This document shows positions 55,036 through 64,000 of a stretch of DNA of 64,000 nt, piece by piece. Positions within the stretch are counted from its first letter, which is position 1; each line of letters starts with the position of its first letter. Made by a program: the position numbers and the translations under genes. The notes below the pieces were generated by a model, which was given only the letters and a program-made list of their open reading frames with translations, was not told the origin of the DNA and did not search any database. The DNA comes from Diaporthe sp. PMI_573. Lineage: Eukaryota; Ascomycota; Sordariomycetes; Diaporthales; Diaporthaceae. Location: positions 124,001 through 188,000 of the forward strand of contig JAJTUP010000082.1 in the NCBI GenBank assembly GCA_021399435.1, in the 5' to 3' direction.

Positions 55036-58000
55036 GACGAGAAACCCTGCCTCCGCGGTTGTGCTGTTCTTGAGATGGCAGCCCGATGGTGGCAACAGAA
55101 AATGCGAAAATGCGAAAATGCGAGACTGCCTCAGATGAGTCGGTTGCGACACATAATTGGCTAGCACTGTGAAGAATGGGACTTCCTGAGGTCGCGAATA
55201 GGGGCTGACTGACGCCTTGGGAGCCGACGTTGAGGGATGGGAGACGGGGAGAATGGGTGGGTGGATGAGCAGCAGGGAAGGGAGTGTGGGCGCCTTTTTG
55301 GGGGTGGTGGTGGTAGATATGGCTAGCTTTGGCTAGCTTTGGCGGGCGTGGCGGGCAAGGAGTTGCTCAGGCAGGCCCGACGGGGATGGAAGCTTGCTGG
55401 AGAGGGGGGTCTGCCGTGCTGGCCAGACGGTGCCCGCAGGGCTCCCCTGCATGCGTATCCCGATTCCCTACAGAGGTCGAGACGGTCGTCCACTAAAATA
55501 CACCCAGGAACTCAGCGACCAAGACGATGACACCTCCGTGTACGGCTCGGAGAACCAAGAGAATGTCGCGCCGGAAGGACAAGAGCTCACGATGACATTT
55601 GCATTCGGCCCCTACGCTTCCGTTCACAGGGAGACCATCTACCCTGGCTTCCGCAAGGAGGCGCGGCAGAAACTCGCCCTCCCCGTCCCTTCGAGAAACA
55701 TCACAATTGCATGGCGTACAGTATAAGCTACACGGAACGACAGCCAAGCGGGGGCATCTTGCAATACCAACCGACGGAGCCAGGGCGGGCCGATGGCACC
55801 ACTCCGAGGCATTGACAAACGACGCGGCCGGGGGCACATCCAGCCCTACAATGCACCGGCACCCGCATTTTGCACTCGATAAACAGCTTCGACGAGACGA
55901 TCTATCTCCCGGACTGACTGTCAATTGCCATGTCTAGAATGGACATGGTTTCATCTTTCACTGGTCAGGATTCCAGGGCGTTAAGCTGGGATTTGGAGGC
56001 GGCCCGGCCGAGCTGCTCAGGCCGTTAGTTACCCGCTACTCCGTTCTCGAGAGTGTCCCCACAGGTACGGTTTCCTCCAAAATACCGCCGATATGCCTAA
56101 GGATAACATAGTATGAAGCTCACAGGACTCGCAGAAATATTCAAAATGATATGCGAGTTTCTGACCGGCAATCCCAGAAGAAGCTGACGCTGAATGCTGC
56201 GCGGTGGACTATTGCGGAAAGGGGTTGCTGGCTGCCCTGCAAAGTCCAACGCGGGAAGGCTACTCTTTGGGACTTTATAAAAAGCTTTCCCCAGGCCCGA
56301 GAGGTCGCCAGCAAAGTATCTTGGACTGTCTCCGCGGCACCGGGCCCGCACGCTCCAAGCTATGACTTGCCTAACAAGACGTGGAGTCCATACAGTACAA
56401 CACTGCATTAAAACCGCAAGTGCAACGCGAGCACGCCGCAAACCCCGCCGAATGTCATTGCCGAGTGCCCGTCGCAGCATAGTCCATACCATGCCGTCGA
56501 CAACTCTTCCAGCAAAGGCCTATCTCGTTAGGCTGCCTAAGAGCTAGGATCCACGGTTTAGCGAATGAAGGCGTGCGCAAAGCAGTAGTCCCTAAAGTCG
56601 CCACTTAGAAATAGCTGACCAACATTAGAAATATCTAGAAGACTCTAGAGTAGATGAAAGGACTATATATTCGTACCGCCCCTCAGGCCCCTCCTATGTC
56701 ACGCTATGATAAAAAATAATACAGATTAATTAGAATCCAGGAGAGAGGAGCTCACTTTTATCGATTTAAGTAACTTGACGACGGCCTCGTGCCCATTCGT
56801 AGCAGAGGCGTCCGAGCAGAGCATGCTTCAAGTCGACATCAGCGTTCCTGCGACGCAAAAACGAGCTGTACAGCAGAGGCCGTATGATTATGTATCCTTA
56901 TCATCTCAACGCGCCGGCTGCCATCAGTCGGTTCGCAACCTCTGCATGGCCTCCTCCGGCTGCTGCTTGGAGCGCAGTCCGTCTCGTGCTCACCACCTTC
57001 CCGGAGGGGCTCATGGAGGACGTACCCAGTCACGGAGAGCAACAGCAGACGCACGAGGAGAAGCACGTATCGGAGAGGTACCGAAGCACTGCACCAGACC
57101 AAGGTCGGTCATTGTAGGGTACGCCGAATCTTACGACCGGCCTTATCCCATTCTTGTCTGGTGGCTCTGTACAGGCACCGGAGCGAGTGCCTTGGGGCTC
57201 TTGGAGTCACCAGCCGGCCGGCCGGCCGGCCGGCGGTGGGATGACCCTGTTTGCGACGGGGGGTACACAGAACTGCGCGCCGCCGAAGTGCTTGTGCATG
57301 CGCAATTGATGGAGCTGCGCAACCTGTGAGGTCGCGCGACTCCAGCACCACTGCTGTGGCATGAACCTCTCCTGAAAATGGCGAGGCGCGTCTTTGTCAG
57401 TGTCTCAACAAACAGCCCACTATTCAACGCCGCTTGGGAAGATCCTGAATCGGTCGTTGTGGATGCGTTCCATCCATCTCGTCCAGCGTCACGGCTTGGT
57501 CCCAAGTGGTCTCACCCCAGCCTCTCAACTCCTCGCTGTAGAGAGGTGGAACAGGATTCATCTTATCTTCAACATCAGTCATAGCACTTATGATGCTAAA
57601 ACTGCCCACCTTCCCGAGGAGAACAACTTAACGGTTCTCGCGGTCCACTTCAGCGGGAAAGGCACTAATAGTACTGAGACTGCCAGACTGGCGCCCGCAA
57701 AATTGGCGGATAAGGTTAACAGAGAGATTTAGGAAATCCATGACTTGCATGGTGTGGGAAGCCAGCTACCTTTTATTATCGACCATGCAAACGGCAAGGT
57801 CCCAGTCTATTCCAACCCTCGAACGATGAAAAGGGCTTAGCTAGTTGTAATTGAAACAATACATTTCTCTAGCAGATCTGCGTTTTGTCCATCTACTATG
57901 ATGAGACGCCTCATGCGTCTGACTCTGGCGTGGGATAATTACAGCTTTGGCACTTGCTGCTCCTGTTAATGTTGACGACCGAGCATCAGCATAAGCTACA

Positions 58001-59235
58001 TGGTCTCTATGCCCGCATTCGTCCGTCCTCCTTCTTGAGATTTCCCAAGTACAACTGCTGCACAGCCTAACTACCCAGGTACACATTGTGGGTGCTTAAT
58101 TTGTCTGTATGTAATTAGCCTCGCCTAGATGCCTGGAAAGTTAGTTCCTACCTCTAATCCAAGGTAGGTCCCTTAAGTCACCAGGTATAGTATTGTGATG
58201 ATACGAGTTGGCATAGAAGATAGAATTTGAGGGTGAGGCTAATGCTCATGAGTATATTTGATGGCCTTAAGGTTTGAGTATCTACTTATAAGAAAACCTA
58301 TGGCAGTATGGCTCTGATCCAGCACCTCCAAAGGGTTGTTTTTCCTTTGCTTAGGAATTTCACAGTAGTTGGCCACTAATGGTGTGGTATATGGCGGAAT
58401 TATGGGGAGAGAGTATTTTACTAGCGTGGAATCCAATATTACTAGCGCCAGTTTAGTTAGCGCCCTGAACGGGCCATCCACGTAAGTGTTGTAGGCGGGG
58501 TGGGGTGGGTGAGAGCAGGCCCCGCATGACCGAACAGTGAACACAAACTCATTTGTGACCGGACAGTCCCTCCCTTACCGCAAGCATCAGCCACTTGGTA
58601 TGGAATAAGGCCGCGAGATTTCTGCCTGACCGACTGTATGCCTTTCCATCCGTGATGCATGAGGGCTTTTTGTCGGTGTCACGATTGACTGCTAGTAAAG
58701 CAATGTGCTAAAGCAACGCGTCGCCCCTCAGTTTTCGGCCCAACCACATGTCTAATTCTGTCTCTCTTGCAAAATACCTCCAGTTTGGCACCTCGTACAC
58801 TATCTCCCTGGTCTAGCCTTGCTTCATCGTGGAGTTTCACCTTTGTCGAAGATCGCGCGATAGCACACCCCCAACCAACAACGTGAAGACACCCGGGAAA
58901 CAACTATGTGTGAGCCGGTACGTTCTACCACACTCGGGTTCTGGCTCATCTAATCCTGCAGGTAGGACTTCACAGTGCTACAACCGGCCGAGCTCAAGCA
59001 AGTCTCAAACGAAGGTTTGATTCAAAAATGGATAGAAGGGCAAGGGCAAGGCCAGATGGTGCGGTGGGCCGGTTCTATTGTGCAACTACTACAACGCAAA
59101 AATCAACAGTGGGAGGAAGTGAGAATACTGGGGCGTGATATGAAAGGAAAACTGCCTGAAGGCTAGGCGCTCGAATTCTCAGGCGGCAAGGTGGTAGAGA
59201 GTCGGCTCGAGTAGGAAGGGGGAAAAACTGGAATG
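55036..59235. other. Gene-poor 4.2 kb
   Basis: No gene could be supported. A plus-strand frame at 55451-55726 (MRIPIPYRGRDGRPLKYTQE, then FAFGPYASVHRETIYPGF) reads protein-like, but the following sequence does not continue it. Short simple repeats occur: gctagctttg repeated at about 55322-55341 and a CCGG run at 57214-57234. 56590-56770 is AT-rich. Confidence 0.4.
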
Positions 59236-60513
59236 CTAGGAAAGCCGGGAACTTGATTTTGACTTGAACAACTTCTCGTATATCTTGGAGGCTTCTCGCC
59301 TACCCACTGCGACCTTAAGGACGGCACCTTTTTTTGCATTAGAGTACTCAGACATCGTGATACAGCAAGTGGCCACCCGAGAACCCGCTTCTGATACTTC
59401 GATCTTACGGTACGGGGCAGATTTGAGTGTAGCTGCTGTTGTTGCCCCAAAAACCTTGGCGACAGACTCGGGAAGGCTGCCCTGAAGCTGTGTTGGTACT
59501 ATATATAAGCTACCGGGTAGGATTACTTCTCGCAAGTCTCTATTTGTCTCGAGGTGTGTACTGAATAGTAGTGACGCGAGACGTTCTACCTTATTAGGCA
59601 GGACCTTGATGATCATGGCACAATTAATATCCACGATGCTATTAGCCGGGAATTGTATTGCAATTGTAGCGGTCTTGGGAGTAGTATTATATTTCTGGAT
59701 CGCACCAGCTAGGTATTTGGGGAAGAGATTGAGTTCGGCAATGTCTGCTCCTACAAGTGTTTCTGCTTTAGGAGAGGTACTCGAGTTGATGTTCCCTCGC
59801 GCTATGTCGGTGAATACTTGCAAGGAGCTCGGGGAAGGGACAGTTGATGAAAAAGTTGGCACGAAGTTGTATTGCCCTGTGAAATAGCTTGTCAGTACAT
59901 GGGCTTTGCGACGAGGGACCCAAGAGGGCAACTGATGATGAGTCCAAGCAGGCATAAGGTTGCTCATGGCTCTCGGGTCGGCCGCGCAAGCAGGATTGGC
60001 AGTTGCCAGCAAGTTGTTGCCAAATGACTGCAAATAGCTAGGAGAGAGGTATGCTTGGGGTGATAATAGACCAAAGTCATCATGTTCTGTACGAGGACGC
60101 TTGAAAGGCACCAGACTAGTAATAGCCGAGTTAGTCTATCGGGCCTCCTGCTCTATTGATAGGACAAGTGTTGCGAGTGTTAGATGGGAGTCCACCTCGT
60201 TAAGCTTCACCGCAAACTTCTTTTTTTCACTGACTGGCAGGCGGTCCAGCGCAGCAAACTGTCGCCGTCGATTGGCCTGCCCACCGACGTTTGCGGTTGT
60301 CGGACTGACAACGAAATATGCCACCCAGGCCTTGAAGCCAGACTCGAGGAAAATGCGGGATGTGTCGTGACTTGGCGCGGAAGACGCAGCACGGACATGT
60401 TCAAGAAATTTGTATGGTTGACGCGGTGCCGTCCATTCTGTGGAAAGAAACGTAGGCAGCAAGAGAAACAACCCGTCGACAAGTTCCGAATCTGACATCC
60501 TGTGTAAAGACAT
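59236..60513 (-). pseudogene. Unknown protein, about 425 codons with one in-frame TAG
   Basis: Two long open stretches, 60513-60139 and 60135-59236, are in the same frame and separated by a single TAG at 60138-60136 (EQEAR, stop, TNSAITSLVPFKRPRTEHDD). The N-terminal part starts MSLHRMSDSELVDGLFLLLP and contains FLESGFKAWVAYFVVSPTT. The C-terminal part contains GQYNFVPTFSSTVPSPSSLQ, VDINCAMIIKVLPNKVERLA and ends basic (KIYEKLFKSKSSSRLS). No signal peptide or membrane span. The TAG fits CAG to TAG. A short intron over the stop is conceivable, since gactaac and actag look like branch and acceptor, but no good donor was found. Family not recognised. Confidence 0.5.
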
Positions 60514-61925
60514 GGTTGTGGCACGTCCTCAATCTTCTAGCTCATGGGTGCCGATAGCAACTTCATACCTGCACAGTGCCAGGTAGTTGGGACAGGGGCT
60601 TGAAGATCTGCATCCGCTGGGAGGGTGAATAATTTACTAGCGTTCATGGTTCTTGGCGCAACGACGCAATAGTCTGCTTGCTAGCGTACGGGGGAGCTGG
60701 ACCCTTGACTCGAAGTACATGCAGCCTTGCCAGCGAGGCGCCGAGGCGCTCGTGATGTACCTGCTGCCAACGTACCTGGGGTGTGGAACCGATTTGTCGG
60801 GCCAAAGAACAGCTCGATGGCTCAAATTCAATTCACGGACACCGTCTGTATCTTTTCCGGCCTTGCTACCACCGAGAACCTTCTCCTGAAGAGGTTAAAG
60901 TCAAGGATCTGCGCTACGCCTCCGCTTAATCATATATTCCCAAGGGCATTGTGTTTCCTGTGACTGTTCCTGTGACCGAAGATCTCGACAATAGTCTGTG
61001 GTCCTTGTGTCAGTTGCTAATTCAACAACGTTGCCAGCACAACTACGTACTACAGTCCTTCGAGTAGTCCCCTAGCCTGTCTTCAATACAGTAGCGTCCG
61101 GGGGAGGGATCCAGGGTGGTTTCCCCTTCAATGGGCAGCGACCCCGTAATATCATTTCGGGGCACCACCAAGAAACTTGGTAATGGAAATGGCCACATCG
61201 AAGTTCAATCTGAGAAGAGGGCTGCTTAGGAGATGCACAAAACTTGTGAGAGGGGGGGGGGGGGAACAGTTGTAGCCTGAGCGCATACCTCGTTGTATTT
61301 ACACATGGCGCTGCTTCGGGGCCAAGTTGGCCTAGGTTGACCGGGATCAATGGTATTTCGATGAACGTACAAGCATTCATGCGTACAGAAGGAGGGTTGC
61401 CTTCTTTCTTATTTCCGCTCGAATAGCCTGACCCGAGCACACGGACTTTGCGGGTGATCCAGTGAAGGTCAGGCCTGGGTTCCTTTCCTCACACCTATTC
61501 AAGACGCGAAGAATACCTACTCAGGCCAAGCACACTGCAAATCGCCCTGATTTCAACTTGCTTCACACAGTGTATTTGCCTGAAAACGCACGGGATCGAA
61601 GAAGCATTGACAATGCACCAAGTAGAGCGAATAGGACGAGATGAGTGGGAGCTCGGTCAACGAATTCTCAGTTCTAGACCGGCATGCCTAGCTAGCAGCG
61701 GTGATCGTGGGCAACACCTCTGAGGATGGTGATTTCGACCAATTGGCGATTCCACAAGATCAGCCTCCCATGCGTGTGAACATACCTGTGCTGTTCAACG
61801 TAATACCAGTCGTGGTTGCCATGGAAGCAATGCCTTGGGTATATCTTGATTGAGTATCTCTGCGATGTTCGAAGGACTTCGAAATTTCTCGAATGTCGAT
61901 CGGTATATCTATCACATCCGCAGCA
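60514..61925. other. Intergenic, possible coding scraps
   Basis: No gene supported. A plus-strand segment near 60818-61060 reads in short alternating frames (SMAQIQFTDTVCIFSGLATT; then SYIPKGIVFPVTVPVTED), suggesting a decayed gene. A run of 13 G lies at about 61251-61264. Confidence 0.4.
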
Positions 61926-62126
61926 ATGAGTGAGTACAAATCCCTACTACCAACCCACAATTACAATGGACAGCCGTCAGATGGCCGTTCACACAGGTGG
62001 TCAGGGCTCCAAGTCTCACTCAGGCACTACCATGCACCACCACCATCCGGCACACCCCACCATCCGGCACAGCCAAATTTGCCGCTACCCACCAAAACTC
62101 AACAACTTGACTTACATATTACTTGA
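61926..62126 (+). pseudogene. N-terminal fragment related to the 14.4-kb membrane protein
   Basis: MSEYKSLLPTHNYNGQPSD resembles the start of the 14451 gene (MDEQSPLLPTHCYNAQLKD), both at the protein level and over the nucleotides ctaccaacccac and attacaatg. After about 20 codons the similarity stops and the frame becomes His/Pro-rich (HYHAPPPSGTPHHPAQPN) with no membrane segment. It may be a first exon whose continuation was lost next to the transposon relic, or a decayed gene copy. Confidence 0.35.
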
Positions 62127-62325
62127 CTATTAGTGAGGGTATCCAGAATCTGAATTAACACGTAGATAGAGAAATGGCAATTGAGCTTAGCGGTCTTTTC
62201 AAAGTTTAGTAGGGCGCCCTTACCGCCTAATTCTGCCTGTTTGTAAACAAACCTAGATACGAGATTGAGGACGTGTTTCTGCTATTAGGTCCTTACCTAT
62301 ATAGCTATCCAAATTGCTAACTACG

Positions 62326-63070
62326 ATGCCTCTAAAGATGTATACTGAGGAGGATGTAGCTAATGCCTTATTTGACATATCTAATAATGGTTTTTCTCTA
62401 AATAAAGCTTCTTAGAAGTATAATGTACTGTTATCTATTCTTTCTGGAAGGCAAAATGGCTGGGTATTAAAAAGCAACCCTAAAGCCTAACTAGCTTATA
62501 GCTGACTATTAATTGCTTAAGAAGACAAGCTTGTTGAGTAGATTTTATGCTAAGAAAGGCTTGGGTTTGCTTTAAGCTATTCTTAGGTTAAAATGGTAGT
62601 TTTTTTACTTCTTGTAGAAATTAGTAATAAGAAGCTAGTTGGTATTTACTAGATTAAATAGTTTATTAAGTGCTAGCCTAAAGTTTATACTAAAGTTAGG
62701 CGTAAGTAAGAGGTACTATGTTTCTACGAATTTACTTTGAGGGTAGTTAATTAGTATTTTGATATCTGAGAGGGTGAATATAGGTAGGTAAAGCTGAGCC
62801 TTATAGTTAATGTAGACGAAGCCGGCTTAATGGTAGGATTTAGTATGAGATCTTTATATAATTAAGTTATAACTAATAGATTTGATTAATTATATATAGG
62901 ACTTAATTTCCTGGTTATAGGAACCTCTAATATGAAAAAAGACGATAGTTAAATGTAATTAGTCTAGGTGGTAGTCTACTATGATTGAGAGTATTATAGC
63001 TACTGGTAAGTCTTTAACCTAGGAATTATTTTTAAGGGAAAAAAACTATAAAAATAGTAGTTTATTAAAT
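62326..63070 (+). mobile_element. Fot1/pogo DDE transposase, RIP-degraded
   Basis: ATG at 62326 starts MPLKMYTEEDVANALFDISN, then NGFSLNKAS, stop, KYNV, the Fot1/pogo helix-turn-helix. The same frame reaches IVNVDEAGLMVGFSM near 62803, the first catalytic Asp block (N.DE.G...G) of the DDE_1 superfamily, and stays aligned to about 63070. Many TAG/TAA stops, AT-rich throughout. The last part of the catalytic domain and the terminal repeats are not recognisable. Non-functional. Confidence 0.75.
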
Positions 63071-63244
63071 AATTTTATTAATTAGTACCTTCTTAGTACT
63101 TTATTATATCTCTAAATAGTTAGATAAATAATTAAATAGGTATAGTATAGCTATAGTAAGTTTTTTTTATTGTAGATAAATAATTACTATAAAGATGATT
63201 TATGTAGAAATAGTGATATAGAAAACAGTAGTAAAAAGGATAGT

Positions 63245-63681
63245 TGTTATGAGCCAACACGATGACACCTAGGGAACCCGTTTCGATGACCCCGGCAATT
63301 AGAACCAGATGCCACGACGCAACCCCGCAGACACTTGAGGGCGAAGTCAGCAAAACATGCCAAGGCCAGGGTTAGGGTCAGGGACCCACTGACCAGGGTG
63401 GACCGACAGGACCGACGAACGGTCCAGACGGCTGCAAGGCTGGACCGCACCAGTCGACGAGCGGTCCATACGGTCTATCACCAACGACGGATGAAGAGTC
63501 AGGATATATAAGGACGTGGTCATCACCACAGTAGATAGCTTTCATAGAACAGACTCTTCAGTCGTCAATCTAAGTATTCAGTCCAACAACTGGATAGCCT
63601 CACAGCTAGTGATCATACTCGAAGAATCATCGTGTCTAACACTGCACAGTCAAGTATCACCTCTACGCCGTATTGCTAACA
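63245..63681 (+). repeat. Long terminal repeat of a Ty3/gypsy-type element
   Basis: A 437-bp GC-normal block starts TGTTATGAGCC and ends GTATTGCTAACA, giving 5-bp terminal inverted repeats TGTTA/TAACA typical of fungal LTRs. A TATA-like sequence (gatatataagg) lies at about 63503, in place for the U3/R border. The flanking pentamers (atagt and taaac) do not match, so it is not a clean solo LTR with a target duplication. It may be one end of an element continuing past 63682, or an older recombined copy. It is strikingly less mutated than both flanks. Confidence 0.55.
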
Positions 63682-64000
63682 TAAACCCTACAGGTTACCT
63701 ACTGAACCCCACAAAGGTTTAGTGTGATCATTACAATAGTCTGCAATAGACTGCTATTTTTATTGTGGTAGGGCTTAGTTATTCTAGGCAACTATTTTAA
63801 TTAGTTGCTGGGGCTATAGCTAGCCAGCTTAGTTAGCTTAGCTAGATTAGTTAGCCTTCTGGCTATACTCTATTTAGGCTATAGGGGTTAGCTAGAAGAA
63901 AGTAATAACAAACGACTACCTACTAAATTGAAGTTATTTATAGCTATTTTGGTACCCTTTAAGTAATTACTTGTTCCCTAGCCTAACCAATAATTTAGAT
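63682..64000. other. AT-rich sequence after the LTR
   Basis: RIP-like composition with repeated agttagcttagctagattagttagc motifs around 63826-63860. It could be the degraded internal region of the element belonging to the LTR. No frame recognised. Confidence 0.4.

Noticed and set aside
63361..63385. ccagggttagggtcaggg resembling telomere repeat
   Set aside because: Only one TTAGGG unit within an LTR; not a tandem array.
1..64000. tRNA, rRNA or CRISPR features
   Set aside because: No T-loop GGTTCRANYCC with a foldable cloverleaf, no rRNA blocks and no regularly spaced repeats were found; the organism is eukaryotic.

Overview
The window reads as a chromosome segment from a filamentous ascomycete (Pezizomycotina, probably Sordariomycetes). 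The signs are short GT-AG introns of about 45-160 bp; fungus-specific families (Zn2Cys6/MHR regulator, FunK1 kinase, DUF3435 tyrosine recombinase, secretory lipase, Ser/Thr-rich GPI protein); and alternating AT-rich blocks of transposon relics whose frames are full of TAG/TAA where Trp or Gln is expected, the mark of repeat-induced point mutation (RIP). No rRNA, tRNA or CRISPR was seen. Gene density is low and many genes are broken, as in an accessory, transposon-rich compartment.

Layout. 1-5.8 kb: RIP-degraded Ty3/gypsy chromovirus plus unidentified relic frames. 5.8-20 kb: a short secreted-peptide frame at the AT/GC border, a UPC2-type Zn2Cys6 regulator, a pogo-type transposase scrap, a 5'-truncated secretory lipase, a small membrane protein, a GNAT acetyltransferase, a small two-exon gene and a three-exon multi-pass membrane protein. 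20.7-26.4 kb: a compact locus with two paralogous PD-(D/E)XK-like proteins flanking a broken gene that combines a PDDEXK-like domain, two ZZ zinc fingers and a Myb-like domain. 27-36 kb: a SAP-like protein, a repeat-rich protein, a MADS-like protein with two SUMO-interaction-like motifs, a broken coiled-coil gene and a frameshifted aminoglycoside-phosphotransferase-like gene. 37.5-38.5 kb: Tad-type LINE 3' end. 40.9 kb: Cys-rich GPI-anchored protein. 42.7-49.4 kb: aspartic protease scrap, hAT transposase relic, DUF3435 recombinase relic, then a degraded coiled-coil frame. 50.5-55 kb: small coiled-coil gene, frameshifted F-box gene, FunK1 kinase pseudogene. 59.2-60.5 kb: unknown protein with one internal stop. 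61.9-64 kb: N-terminal copy of the 14.4-kb membrane protein, Fot1/pogo relic and a 437-bp LTR.

What ties it together. Premature stops in the otherwise GC-normal genes (FunK1, ZZ/PDDEXK, coiled coil, DUF3435, 59-kb gene) can all be explained as C:G to T:A changes, so RIP appears to have touched genes as well as repeats. The PD-(D/E)XK cluster and the DUF3435 relic are the best candidates for an unusual system. Intron positions and joined exons are my own readings and have no transcript support.
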